The notes: a model not told the origin generated them from the sequence alone. 64,000 nt of DNA from Adenophora triphylla var. japonica (GCA_022495995.1 JAFEMH010007474.1:1-64000), one strand, 5' to 3'; counted from the stretch's first letter, positions 42,009 to 53,644 are shown. Translations and numbers: made by a program.

Positions 42009-43203
42009 TATAAGTATAAGGTATAGGGCATAGGGTATAGGGTATACTCTATACCCTGTACCCTATAGGGTATACCCTATAGCCTGTACCCTATAGGGTA
42101 TACCCTAAACCCTATACCTTATACCCTATACCCTATACCCTATAGGGTATACCCTATACCTTATAGGGTATACCCTATACCATGTGCCATATGCCCTATA
42201 CCTTATACCCTATATCCTTATACCCTATAGGGTATACCCTATACCATATGCCTTATGCCCTATGCCCTATACCTTATACCCTATACCCTATATCCTATAC
42301 CCTATATCCTATAGGGTATACCCTATACCCTATAGGGTATACCCTATACCATATGCCCTATACCTTATACCCTATACCCTATATCCTATACCCTATATCC
42401 TATAGGGTATACCCTATACCCTATAGGGTATACCCTATACCATATGCCCTATACCTTATACCCTATGCCCTATAGGGTATACCCTATATCATATGCCCTA
42501 TGCCCTATACCTTATACCCTATACCCTATAGGGTATACCATATATCCTATAGGGTATACCATATACCCTATAGGGTATACCCTATACCATATGCCCTATA
42601 CCCTATTGAATATAGGTTATAGGGTATAGTGTATAGGGCATAGGGCATAGGGTATAGGGTATAGGATATAGGGTATATGATATAGTGTATAGGGTATAGG
42701 GTATAGGGTATAGGGTATATGGTATATGGTATATGGTATAGGGTATAGGGTATAGGGTATAGTGTATAGGGTATAGGGTATAGTGTATAGGATATAAGGT
42801 ATAGGGTATAGGGTATACCCTATACCCTATAGGGTATACCCTATACCATATGCCCTATGCCCTATACCTTATAACCTATATCCTATAGGGTATACCCTAT
42901 ACCATATGCCCTATGTCCTATGCCCTATACCTTATACCCTATACCCTATATCCTATACTCTATATTCTATAGGGTAAACCCTATACCCTATAGGGTATAC
43001 CCTATACCATATGCCCTATGCCCTATACCTTATACCCTATACCCTATATCCTATAGGGTATACCCTATACCCTATAGGGTATACCCTATACCATATGCCC
43101 TATACCTTATACCCTATACTCTATAGGGTATACCCTATACCCTATAGGGTATATGATATAGGATATAGGTTATAGGGTATAGGGTATATGGTATAGGTTA
43201 TAG
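42009..43203. repeat. CCCTATA heptamer minisatellite with strand switches
   Basis: About 1.2 kb built from CCCTATA and its complement TATAGGG, with frequent GGGTATACCC turning points. The plus strand is mainly C-rich at about 42050-42600 and 42815-43140, and G-rich at about 42605-42815 and 43145-43203. A true CCCTAAACCCTATA occurs near 42103. The unit differs by one base from the plant telomere heptamer CCCTAAA. Open frames through it are artefacts of the repeat. Confidence 0.9.
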
Positions 43204-43204
43204 G

Positions 43205-43445
43205 ATTTTGGCGTTGCATTAGTAATTTAGGCGTTACATTAGGATTTTGGCGTTGCATTAGACTCGTTACATTTGCTCTGGCGTTGCATTAGATGTGTTA
43301 CATTAGCTCTGGCGTTGCATTAGCCGTTACATTAGCTCTGGCGTTGCATTAGATGCGTTACATTAGCTCTGGCATTGCATTAGATGCGTTACATTAGCTC
43401 GTGGCGTTACATTAGATGCGTTAGATGCGTTACATTAGGTCAGAA
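43205..43445 (-). repeat. right subterminal repeats of the CACTA element
   Basis: About ten copies of GGCGTTRCATTAG and CGTTACATTAG, the inverted counterpart of the left subterminal region. Confidence 0.85.
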
Positions 43446-43791
43446 ATGTAGTAGTGAGCTATGTGAGTGTAATACGTGTGTATATGTGTTCGTGTCTACT
43501 TTTTTCCAGCCATGAGCTTTAAATAATAAAAAGAAAACAGAAAAAATCAAATCCTAACTAACTCCCCTACAATCTCGGTAAGTCATCTTCATCTTGACTT
43601 AGTCCTCCGATCCGTTGAAAGGAGTCTGTTGGTCATGGCTTTTCTCACGTGTTTTTTTATCCCTGTGATTAAATATAACAGAAATAAATAAATAATTGTT
43701 TTAAATAAATTTTACCTTGTCCTCGAGTGTGAAGATGTTGACATGCTGATAAAAACTCAAGATGCATCAATCCTGAATTTTACCCATAACA

Positions 43792-43796
43792 CCAAG
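43792..43796. other. TSD (right) of the nested Tat element
   Basis: CCAAG, matching 29947-29951. The host pol sequence resumes here. Confidence 0.9.
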
Positions 43797-45582
43797 CATG
43801 CAACCAGAAGTAGAACTTGAAGTCCAACAACTCCAAGATGGGTACATCCTGAGGAAGTGGACTCTATTCACAGATGGTGCTTCTAATATGAGGGGCACAT
43901 GACTAGGTGTTGTCCTAAAGTCACCACAAGGGGACATCATACCCCAGGCCACTAGTTGTGATTTTAAAGCCACCAATAATGAAGCAGAGTACGAAGCCTT
44001 AATCGTGGGCCTAACCGTGGCTCTAGACATGAACATCAAAGCAATACAGGTATATAGTGATTCATTATTACTTGTAAATCATTTTAACGGTTCCTATGCA
44101 GCAAAAAATGCCAAGATGACAGCTTATTTGGGCATTGTAAAAATTTTGGCAAGAAAATTTCAAATATTCTCTTTCGAACAAATACCCCGAGAGGAGAACT
44201 CTCAAGCAGATGCATTGGCCAATCTTGGATCAGCTTTCAAGAGCTTATCTTAGACCAATATCCCAATCATACATGTTAACATCCCTGCTGTGGAAAGGTT
44301 AGAACTATTCTGTATAGATGACGACATCCCTGATAGTCAGATGGAGATATCTTGGATGACGCCAATAATTAAATATCTTCAAGATGGTACTATCCCTAAT
44401 GAGGAAAAGAATGCTAGAGCATTCAGGGTAAGTATTTCAAGATTTATATTAATAGATAATGTGCTATTTAAGAAATCATTTCTAGGCCCATATTTGAGAT
44501 GTCTCGAAGCCGACCAAGCCAAAGAAGTCCTAAGAGAGTTACATGAAGGATCATGTGGTAACCATTCTGGGGGTAGAAGCTTACATACAAAGGCTCTAAG
44601 AATGGGTTATTACTGGCCAACTATGCGCCAAGATGCTGCCATCTTTACCAAGAAGTGTGATTCCTGCCAAAGGCATAGCAACATCTTGCATCAGCCCGCA
44701 GAATTGCTTCATCCAATCCTCTCTCCTTGGACGTTCATGAGGTGGGGAATGGATATAGTAGGAAAATTGCCTAAAGCCCCTGGAGGAAAAGTGTTCTTAC
44801 TTGCTATGACTGATTATTTCTTTAAATGGGTTGAGGCTGAATCCTACGTGCAAGTTCGTGATAAAGAAGTCATATCCTTCATTAAGAAAAATATATTTAG
44901 TAGGTTCGGCATCCCTTCTGAAATAATATGTGACAACGGCTCTCAGTTCATCAGCAAGAAGATGCAAGATTTCCTTGCTAGGTGGGGAGTTAAGATGGTG
45001 ACATCTTCACCTGTGCATCCTCAAGCTAATGGCCTGGCAGAATCAAGCAACAAAATAATCATCAATAATCTAAAGAAGAGGCTAGATCAAAAGAAAGGAA
45101 GATGGGCAGAAGAGCTTCCCTTTGTCCTTTGGGCAGATACACCAAAGAGCGCGACAGGCCAAACCCCCTATTCCTTAGTGTTTGGAGCAGAAGCGGTCAT
45201 CCCGGCAGAAATTGTCATCCCCAGTGCCAGGCTCAAGATGTTGACACCAGAGCAAAATGATGCCAACCTGAGTCATGATCTAGACACCATTGACGAACTA
45301 AGGGACCTTGCCAAGATCAGGAAAGCAGCATATCAGCAGAAGATTGCAAGATCCTACAACAAGAATGTTAGATTGCGAAAATTCCAAGTTGGTGATCTAG
45401 TCCTACGGAAGGTGTTTCAGAATACAAGAGAACCCAATGCTGGAAAGATGGCTCCCAAATGGGAAGGGCCATACCTAGTAGATGCTGAAGCAGGCAAAGG
45501 TTCCTATTGGCTATCAACTCTAGAAGGAGCAAGGATTCCCAGAAGCTGGAATGCCATCCATCTCAAAGCCTATTTTATGTAA
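43797..45582 (+). pseudogene. Tat archaeal-type RNase H and integrase (plus-strand element)
   Basis: Continuation of the pol interrupted at 29951. The archaeal-type RNase H (KWTLFTDGASNMRG, TNNEAEYEALIVGLTVALD, QVYSDSLLLVNHFN) has a stop near 43902. Another stop follows at about 44251. Integrase then runs intact from about 44290 to the stop at 45580-45582. It shows HHCC ligands (GNHSGG, CDSCQRH), the DDE core ([33 protein letters not shown]) and a GPY/F end (KWEGPYLVD, NAIHLKAYFM). Confidence 0.92.
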
Positions 45583-46613
45583 GTTTACATGATTATTTTA
45601 CAATGCAAGTAAAAGCAAGGTACGATCTTTAGCATCCTAAATTCAATAAAAGTACTTGTCTCCATTTTTATTCAATTTTTGGAATAATTACTGACTTAAG
45701 TATCGGAGGGGCGTTAGCTAAGCTAACGCCCACCCCTAACATGTTTCTGTTTTGCAAGGAAACAAGAAGCATTAGAATAAAACTCATTGGTCAACTAAGA
45801 TGTAAGCATCTTCCCAAGAACTTAACATCTTATATCTGGTACGGACTATCTCTTAATCTTTGTTTAAAAAGTGTTTTTATAGTTCTTTTATTTTCTTTTA
45901 TCAAATAAAATGTGACATCAGAAAAGATGTCGAAATCTTTCATTAACTTGTTATTTTGCAAGAAGTCGACACCTTAAATTGGAAGTCTCCAAATTCAGTC
46001 CAAATCCTCGTGAAAACAACCGTCTTGAGACTGGCCATCTCACTTCCGTTTAAGGTACTTAATCCCTTCAAAGGTTTAAAGAAATTTCTTTCTTTCACCG
46101 CATTAAGGTTTTAACACCTCGCCTGGAGCGCACGATGTCAACCTTGATTGAGGTGTATGGTGGGCCCGTATGTTTAATATGTACAAATTACCCATCATCA
46201 CTCATTCAAAGTGTTAGACCCTAAGATCTTTACAATTGGTTATGACACATACGTGTCATCTAAGAGCAAACGGTTATTAACATTTACATGTCAATCTAAG
46301 TAAATTGCAAAGGATTTCTACATCCAATCGCAAGTTGTTACCATCTACGAAGAAATTAACATATCAACCTCCTAAAATCATTTTTCACAAAGATACTTGG
46401 GGAATGTTTTTTCCAAAACCCAAGCAAAAGTTTTCCTACAGAAAGCATAAAAAGTGCTGGACCAACCCAACACTTGAAAAACAAATTGTCTTGGCCCTTA
46501 TGGGCCGATTACAAACCAAAATATTGTCTTCGGGATGCAGCCCATTTCAAACCAAAATTTTTAAACCAAATTTTTCAAAGCCAAAAGTTTTTCAACCATG
46601 TTACTTTCTCCCT
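45583..46613. other. spacer between convergent pol and antisense gene (host copy)
   Basis: Non-coding, and similar to 33988-34979 in reverse. It holds the palindrome listed at 45710-45730. Confidence 0.65.
45710..45730. terminator. perfect 10-bp-arm palindrome between convergent genes
   Basis: Arms GGCGTTAGCT and AGCTAACGCC face each other around one A, 128 bp after the pol stop and downstream of the antisense gene's stop. The same palindrome, with one mismatch, is at 34835-34855. A role at transcript ends is a guess. Confidence 0.4.
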
Positions 46614-48246
46614 TCATGGGGTGGCTACTGCCGTTGGTGTTGTCACTGCCCCTTCTTCAAAGTTGTCATCAACCTTAGCTGCTGAAGATCCTTCTCCTAC
46701 CTCCTCTCCCGTAGCATCCAAAGTCTTCAAGAGGGAACGTTGTTTCTCAACATTCCACTCTGTGTGATTCCCGGCATGGAACTCCTCCATCATTTGAATC
46801 TTGATTTCAATCATGCTCCGGGCAGCGGAGGCCATCATGTTCTTCTTTAAATCTTCAATCTCATGCAGCTGTGTGTCTTGAAGGGAAGACATCCCTGTCA
46901 TCAAGCTTTCCACCTCCTTCTGTAATTCTTCATTTTTCTTAGCCCCGGCTTCCCTCTGTTTCTTGACTTGAATAACTTCCAGCACCAGCTTCCTATTCCT
47001 TTCCTCAAGAGCATTCATTCTTATCTTAGCATCATCAACACCCTGCAAAAAGACAAAAAGTAGGTCAAAACCATGGATACATTATTTCCTTTGAGACTCT
47101 GTTTTTTCATGAAAAACTTATCACTGCTGCCCTAGCCAGCGCTTCTTCCACATCCCCTAAGCCTGTTTCATCCACATTTATCACCTCCTTGGAACTGCTC
47201 TTCCTCTTCTTCACCCTGGCTCCTACAGATGGTGCCTCCATCTCCCTTTTAGGCACCATCATCTGATTGCTTTCCTGGGTTTGCCCCACGAAATCTTGAA
47301 GATCCTTAAGAGAAAAGGCAGCGGTAGATTTTGAAACTGTCAAAGGAAGTGCATTGTCAGAAGAATGCAGAATCCAGAAACACCAAGATAATTTGCACGA
47401 AGATTAAAATGAAAAAAAACTACCAGTAGACATTTCGGTGGAGGGTGGTATCTCCTTGTCCTCAGAGATTGCTATATCTTCGTAAGGTTGGAAAGATCTT
47501 TCCCCCTCTGAGAACTCCAACAACCTATTCACCTTCCCAATTGTTTCAGCAGATGGAGGGAAAAGCTTAGCCCAATCGATAGCTGCAAAAATAAACAATG
47601 AAATTACAACAGGTAAGTCGGGAGATAAGGGAAAATTGAAGTTTGAAAGAGGGATGCCTTCCCTATTCCATTCAGTTGCCAAGAAATCTCCTTCCTCCAA
47701 GGAATCCTTCTCGACAAAGAAATATTTTGATTTCTAACCCCTATCACTCACAGTTACTTTCAAGAACAAGGGTTTCATTCCAGACCTAGTCTTAAGAAGG
47801 TATCTGGTAGACCCAAAAGTTTGGAGTTCATACATAAAGGCCAACTCCTTCAAATCTATGTCTAAACCGAATTCACGGTTCACCCTCAGAACACAAGAAA
47901 AGATCCTCCAAACCATGGGCATCACTTGTACAAAAGCAAGGTTAGTCTTTCTAAAAAACTCATTTATCAGTGCAGGGAAAGGATAAGAAAAACCTAGAGT
48001 AAACGAATACTCATAAAGACAAACCCATTTCTGAGAAACGAAATCGGACCTAAGAAGAACATCGAATGGTCTAAAGATGGTAGAATCCGGGAAGCAGTGT
48101 CGATCTTTGAGGGATTCGATCAGTTCATTATTAAAAACACAGATTTCATCATCTGGTTTTTTCAACAAACCTTCGCATGAGAAACCCTCGTCCTCGTTTA
48201 AACTCAAAGGATTTTTCGTGGCTTTTCCCTTTTTTGATTTCACCAT
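46614..48246 (-). pseudogene. antisense spliced gene of the plus-strand Tat element, disabled
   Basis: Exons on the minus strand: 48246-47658, 47582-47424, 47336-47122 and 47042-46614. Exons 1-3 (589, 159 and 215 nt) match the nested copy exactly; exon 4 is 6 nt longer. Lesions: a TGG-to-TAG stop near 47736 (RGWKSKYF in the other copy), intron 1 donor GC in place of GT, and intron 3 donor AT in place of GT. The protein has the same N-terminal domain and coiled-coil C-terminus. Exon 3 lacks the hAT and so shows the empty site. It stands in opposite orientation to gag-pol, between pol and the 3' LTR. Confidence 0.75.
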
Positions 48247-48523
48247 TTTTTGAAAAAGCAACAGGAAGAAAAAGAGAGGGAAAGATTTTACCTTCAAGGA
48301 AGAATCACCGCCGTGAAGGAGAGAACGGATGAAAGTGATTGGAAAATGTGAAGGAGAAAGTGAAAAAGGTTTTCCAGTTAAAAACCCTAGATCTTGGGAT
48401 GGTTACGCTAATTAAATGGAGGTTAACTCCTCAACCGCCACGTAACTCCTCAATAAATTAACCGCATAGCTTCTAGAAAGAAGTAGAAAAAAAAACTGAC
48501 CTTTTAAATTCATTTAAAAGACA
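48247..48523 (-). promoter_or_regulatory. upstream region of the antisense gene (host copy)
   Basis: Counterpart of 30544-30813 on the other strand: purine-rich on the plus strand (pyrimidine-rich in gene orientation), with TTTTAAATTCATTTAAAAG near 48503-48521. Promoter role inferred. Confidence 0.35.
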
Positions 48524-48539
48524 GTTTTTTGGGGACAAT
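48524..48539 (+). other. polypurine tract of the plus-strand Tat element
   Basis: TTTTTTGGGGACAAT ends directly before TGTTGTGGG, the LTR start. Confidence 0.75.
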
Positions 48540-49121
48540 TGTTGTGGGTAAAATTCAGGATTGCTACGTCTTGAGTTGTTATCAGCATGTCGACATCTTG
48601 AAACTCGAAAGTAAGGTAAAAATTATTTACTTAATCAATTAATTATTTATTTCTGTTATATTTAATTACAGGGATAAATAGAACGTGGGGAAAATCATGT
48701 TCAGTAGACTCCTTTCAACGGCTTGCAAGACTAAGTCAAGATGAAGATAACTCACCGAGATTATAGGGGAGTTTGTTTGGACTTTATCTTTTCTGTTATT
48801 TTATTTCTTATTTATAAGCTCATGGCTGGAAACACACGACACAACACAGAAACACACGTACTACACTCATACAGCTCAAAAATACTTTGTAATCCGCCAT
48901 AGCTTTCTGCTTTGTAATTCATTATTAATACAATTGTTTGGGAAGGTAGGTGCTCATAATCACCTCACGAGGTTTTGTGCCGGCGAGATAGTTATCTCAA
49001 GGATTTTCCTCATTACATGATCGAGCCATCTTGATTACATTGTTGCACCAATTATATTCCATTGCACCCTCCTTAGCTTCATTTCAAATTTCTTCATTGT
49101 TGATTGTTTTTTACCAAAATA
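48540..49121 (+). repeat. 3' LTR of the plus-strand Tat element
   Basis: 582 bp, about 97% identical by eye to 25479-26060. The terminal CA has become TA. Followed by the TSD CCTTC at 49122-49126. Confidence 0.92.
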
Positions 49122-49844
49122 CCTTCTACAACAGTCTCACGTTCAAGACTAGAGAGACCATTAATGCCGCTGCAGGAGGGACACTAACGAACAAAACTGT
49201 TGATGAGGCATACGACCTCATTGAGAACATTGCTTTGAACCACTATCAGTGGTCGAATGAGAGAGAGCAACAGCAGGGCACTCCAGGTAAATATAATGTT
49301 GATGTCGTTACTCTTCTTTCATCTAAAGTTGACATGATCTTGAAAAAGTTTGAAAATCTTAATATCAATCTCGTGGCTAATGTCAATGTTTTGTGTGAAC
49401 TATGTGGGTATAACTCACATAGTATGGATTGTTGTGATTTGCTTGACACTACTTCTAGTGATCAAGTGAATTTTGTTAATTCTTTCGGGCAAAAGGGGGG
49501 ATGTATTCAAATACATACAACCCCGAATGGAGAAATTACCCTAACTTCTACAACAAGAATAACAATATTTTGAATCCACAACCTTCCACACAACCCTCGG
49601 GATTCACATCAAAGAATTTTAATACTAATTCAAATTATTTTCCTCCCCCTAAATCCAAATTAGATCTTTTGATGGACTTTGTAGTTGAAAACAAAAATGC
49701 TCAAGAAAAGACTAATAACGAGTTTAGGGAATGTTTTAAATTGTTGAATGCTAGGTTTGATAACCTAGCCGTGCATAATAAGATGCTTGAGAATCAACAA
49801 GCTCAGCAGGCCAACCCAACGAATAGACCACATGGGAGTCTTCC
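49122..49844 (+). pseudogene. Athila gag, middle segment (copy 2)
   Basis: Resumes the gag left at 25478: YNSLTFKTRETINAAAGGTL, TVDEAYDLIENIALNHYQWS, then a zinc-knuckle-like CELCGYNSHSMDCC near 49398-49440. A run of six G at 49495-49500 has gained one base and shifts the frame. Beyond it the NPEWRNYPNF-type region and a coiled-coil-like NNEFRECFKLLNARFDNLA follow. Cut again at 49844 by the Ogre-like element. Confidence 0.9.
49840..49844. other. TSD (left) of the Ogre-like element
   Basis: CTTCC, repeated at 58237-58241 after the second LTR. Joining the flanks restores GSLP/GQPQRPKEHVN of gag. Confidence 0.9.
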
Positions 49845-51217
49845 TGTAAGTACGTCAATCCAATTCGCGACCCTTTTAGGTGCCTTTTAATATGATAAAA
49901 TTGCATTAAGGGGCGTTTTGGTAAATTCCCGATCCGCTCCAAGACTTTCGGAATCTTTTTATAAGTTTCTTGGGAAGGGAGTACTGTTAGGAAATTTTTC
50001 CGTGCAAAAGGACCTACAGGGAATTAACTGCTTTGGACTTTTAAGGAATTAATTCAAGAAGGTTCCAGAAGCAGCATTTGGCGCCAAAAATAGTTATGGC
50101 TTGCTTAAGTCGTGCGACACTTCGAAGCCACGAAAAGTTGATACAGAAGGTCGTGCGACACATCTGTTCGATGATCTGCAGCTATAAATAGAGCCCTCTG
50201 CCTCTCATTTCTGGACCCCAATTCCACTCCCTAAGGTCACTCGGCAAAATTTGCACCAGAACCTCTCTCTCTCCTCCTTCCACACTAAACCCCAACCAAT
50301 CCTACCTCAATTCAACCTCCCTCTCATCCAATATACCCACCTACCTTCACACACTTCACACACCCTGAAGATCTGAAGACTAGCACCCCATCTGTGCTCA
50401 ATTCCACGTCCAGAAGCTGAATTGAAGGTCAATACACTTAACTTGGTATATTGATGGTGGATCTACAAGGGTAACAAATCCATCTCTCTCTCTCTCATAC
50501 TCGCCGCTTGCTTCATTGCCATTTCCATCCCTCCACTTGATAATCAAACTCCATCCGCTTCTGATTATCAAGTGGCAACTGCCATCTCTCTATTTAAGTT
50601 GTATTTACTTGATCCAATTGCATGTTCATAATGTGATCTAATTGTAATTGCAATTTGGTTGTCAAGGGAGTGTGGATCTCCCATATCCACACTCCTTTGA
50701 TCGATCTGTTATTGATTCGTATTGTCCTGAATTGCTTTGGTATAATTATTTGATCTGGATGGGCATCTGTTGATTCTGATTTCAAAGTTGTAAAGTTCCT
50801 GCAGATGGTAGACATGTGTCACGCGACACAATTGGACATGAGGAGTCCTGTATCACGCAACACAAGTAGACCTCTGCAGAGGCTATTGTTTCAGTTGTAA
50901 TTTGTCTTGTCCTCCTTGTAATATGGGATGTGGCCTCCCACAGTAAAAGGTTCACAAGTTGTAGTCCCCTTTCTTGAGCAATAAAATGAAGCATTACTAT
51001 GCATTTTATACATATCTTGTCACACACATTTCGCACACACATTTGGATGTTGAACATAGAAAGACTCGTCCACGGACGAGGCATGTTGGGTGAACTCTCG
51101 GTTCTTCCTAACACGTATCCTGACCCCCGAACCCAAAATTCTCCTTCAAAAAGGTTTTCAATGTTTCCTTTAAAATGGCGTGGCGACTCCTATTTTTTTT
51201 CGGGGAGCGTTCATTCA
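49845..51217 (+). repeat. 5' LTR of the Ogre-like element
   Basis: 1373 bp with TATA box CTATAAATAG at 50182-50191. It contains paired CG-bearing palindromes: GTCGTGCGACAC at 50109 and 50151, GTGTCACGCGACAC at 50816, and a decayed copy at 50850. TGGCGACTCC shortly before the end is typical of Ogre LTRs. Confidence 0.9.
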
Positions 51218-51218
51218 G

Positions 51219-51237
51219 TGGCGACTCTGCTGGGGAC
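51219..51237 (+). other. primer-binding site, Ogre type
   Basis: TGGCGACTCTGCTGGGGAC, one base after the LTR. This is the site class used by Ogre-type elements, usually attributed to tRNA-Arg. Confidence 0.8.
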
Positions 51238-53640
51238 ATGAAACTTGGTTTTCAAAGGTGGGTCAAACTTTCACTCTTGTTCAACATTCATTTCATGCAT
51301 TTGTGTGTGCCTTGTTGTGTGACATTTTATGTATGTAAATGCATTTAGTGCTTTGCTTTATTCCCTCCCTTTCCTTGGTTCCTGTTTGTTGTGCTTGGGG
51401 CAGAGCTATTGCGTTGATCTTGGAGGCTGGGGCTGTTTCTGTTCCTCTTGTTCAGATTCTGGGAGTGTGTTTCCTTCTGTCACGCGACATAACATGCCCT
51501 CCATGTCCTGTGTCCCGCGACAGAAGTTGCCTATCTGCAGGATTTGTTTTCTTTGATACAGTTTGTGATTGTGGGGATGTCCCGTGATCAAATGCATGAT
51601 CCCTTGATTATTGTATCTCTGTGGGGTGTGTGCGTAGTTTTCCTTTTATCCCCTTTTCAAATAAAAAAAATAAATAAAAAATCATTTTTCGTAAAATAAA
51701 GGAAGATAGTCATCCGCACACTACATCACGTAGATCTAGAACCCTCGGGTGCGATTGACGGCATCGCGGACGGCCATGAAATTCGCCTACGCTTGAGCGC
51801 CTGAAATCAAACCTATCCCCCTAGCGCGTTATAGGTGGCGCCACACTTAAACCTTACCCAACGGTTGGTTTTGACACGCCATTTTCAAATACACTAAAAT
51901 GACTTGTTTCAAAAATTTATAATAGGCTTTCGTACCTATCCCAAAACCTAGCACGTGTGGGCATGTTGCCATCGCAACATGATTTCACGAAAGGACATGT
52001 CGTTCCCACGGCATGTTCTAACGAGAGATCATGTCGCTTTGTCAACGTGCGCCGACGAGAGGTCATGCCGGATTTTTCCTTGAATTTCTTCTGGAATACC
52101 CGTTATGCTGCCCAAATTTCTCCAGAAATTGGGGCTGCTCGTCCGTCCCATAAATGCTTTGGTTTTATTTAGGTACTATTGCCTATTATTAATTTTTAAT
52201 CAATACATTTGGTGTATTTTTGGATGATGTATCCCTAGGTTCCCCCGAGGTCTAGATTGTGTGAATAAAGGCTTATCCTTTTCCAACTGTTCATAGGACT
52301 TAAAAGATACCGATTTCTACTTGAGCACTAATAAAATGTTGCATGAGTCCATCTCCTTCCGTACTCTTCCCTCTCCCATACCATCTCAAAGTTCTCTATC
52401 CTCCGCCTTATACACGCTCTTTCCGCTCCAAGGCAACGGCAAGTTGGGTGTGTGCTCCTGCGTTCGGTGTTCGATTGGTCCATATTCCCGAGGCGGAAGC
52501 TGTTCAAGTGCCCGAGTGATCGTCCATGTGATTCAGAATCCAAAATGCTCGGTGCAGAGAAGATTATGGCCCACCAGTCTGGAGGTTCATAGCCCATGGG
52601 TTTGCACAGTACAAAGGGTATGTCCATAAAAAAGTTGCGAGCTACCCTTGAAGCCGTTTTTCCTCGTGAGCGGGAGGCCCGGTTGCTTGCTCAGATCGCT
52701 CAAGCTAAAGGAGGATGACTTATGGATGACAGAAAGATTGAGAAGGGTCCTCGCCCCAACGCTGTCAACAATGCTCTTCTTCCCATCCGAAGTTGATGCA
52801 GTCAATCAGTCCTCGTAGGATCTAGAATGTTCCCTTTATGGACATGAGTCTGTCGAGTCCAAGTTGGACCAGTCTTTTTCTTTCAATGATAAAAATCTTT
52901 ATTTCTATTCTTGCTAGACTCGAGACACCACTTGCACACCCACATTACACTCGATTGAAAAGGTTTTATTCTAAATGATCACTTGTGCTGCTCACCGACT
53001 AATACTTTGAAATGAATAATATTTAAATTGATTGGAGTGAGAAAATCAACGGATATCATTCTCAAATTGGAGCTCACCAACTCCCCATCTTGCATCTTCT
53101 GTGCTCACATGTCCTCCATCGTCCTCACCATCTCGTTGTTCGATGAATTTGCTTGGATCTTCCTCAACGTAAGCTTAAGCAAGCAATGAAGACTCAATCT
53201 CGTTCGGATCATCCGTTAGGGACTGTGGTTGAAACCTTTCACACTAGGCAAGCCATCACCTCACCCTCACCAAATAATATCCCTTTCATTTCAAGATCGG
53301 CATGTTTTGAAACCCATTTAGCCATCGCCAGAAAAAGAGGGGCTATCCTTGAGGCTCCCATGATTCAAAAGAAGATCGACTATTTCCAAGCTCAAGAACG
53401 ACGGAAAGCAATGATCCATCCTGGGGACTAGCTGAAATTCTCCTCTAAAAAAAAGAGAGACAAAAAAAAAGAAAAATAAAAGTGAACAAAAAAAAGAAGA
53501 AGAAAAGAAAGAGAGCCTAGTCCCTAGCGATCCTCTCGAAAGCAAATGTCAAAGGATTCGGTCGTTACTCAAGAGGAGTCTCAGATTGAATAAAGAGACA
53601 GCATGGATGACCCCTCACCAATACCTTGACCTGTTCCAAG
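51238..53640 (+). other. leader and degenerate ORF region of the Ogre-like element
   Basis: The leader carries another pair of CG palindromes (TGTCACGCGACA at about 51479 and TGTCCCGCGACA at about 51510). A short frame near 52610-52710 (MSIKKLRATLEAVFPRE, REARLLAQIAQAKGG) looks like a remnant of a real protein, but I cannot name its family. A frame at 53153-53431 is of doubtful value. An A-rich tract (AAAAAGAAGAAG type) spans 53440-53515. Confidence 0.5.
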
Positions 53641-53644
53641 CCAT

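Larger units (their letters stand above)
40843..43456. mobile_element. non-autonomous CACTA (EnSpm) element, 2614 bp
   Basis: The terminal inverted repeats begin CACTACTACATTTCTGACC and match perfectly for about 30 bp. A 3-bp TSD (AGC, 40840-40842 and 43457-43459) flanks it, and the sibling LTRs show the uninterrupted CTTGAGCTATG. Subterminal repeats CTAATGYAACGCC (left, 40860-41130) and the reverse complement GGCGTTRCATTAG (right, 43205-43445) are the kind bound by CACTA proteins. The interior has a (TA)n run and a CCCTATA minisatellite but no transposase. Confidence 0.95.
29952..43791 (-). mobile_element. nested Tat element, minus strand, three-LTR composite
   Basis: In element orientation: LTR (43791-40595, carrying a CACTA insertion), primer site, gag start cut at 40024, second LTR (40023-39444), primer site, gag fused to RT, RNase H, second RNase H, integrase, antisense gene with hAT insertion, polypurine tract, and LTR (30523-29952). 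The outer pair (29952 and 40595-43791 copies) share details that the middle LTR lacks, for example ATAAAAACTC against ATAAGAACTC. They are also flanked by the TSD, so the middle LTR came from a second element joined by recombination. Confidence 0.9.
40595..43791 (-). repeat. outer 5' LTR of the nested Tat element, split by CACTA
   Basis: LTR sequence is 40595-40842 and 43460-43791. Without the CACTA and one AGC it is 580 bp. It ends CCCATAACA on the plus strand, followed by the TSD CCAAG. Confidence 0.9.
25479..49121 (+). mobile_element. Tat-lineage Ty3/gypsy element, plus strand (host of a nested copy)
   Basis: LTRs 25479-26060 and 48540-49121 (582 bp each), TSD CCTTC on both sides, tRNA-Lys-type primer site, one long gag-PR-RT-RNH frame, then an archaeal-type second RNase H and integrase. 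An antisense gene lies between pol and the 3' LTR. Without the nested insertion it is about 9.8 kb. By eye the two LTRs differ at about 16 of 582 positions, which indicates a fairly recent insertion. Dual RNase H and an extra antisense ORF are known traits of Tat elements. Multiple stops make it non-autonomous now. Confidence 0.92.

Noticed and set aside
42182..43126. Several overlapping open frames spelling tyrosine/proline-rich peptides
   Set aside because: They are by-products of the CCCTATA minisatellite, which has few stops in any frame; no conserved protein is implied.
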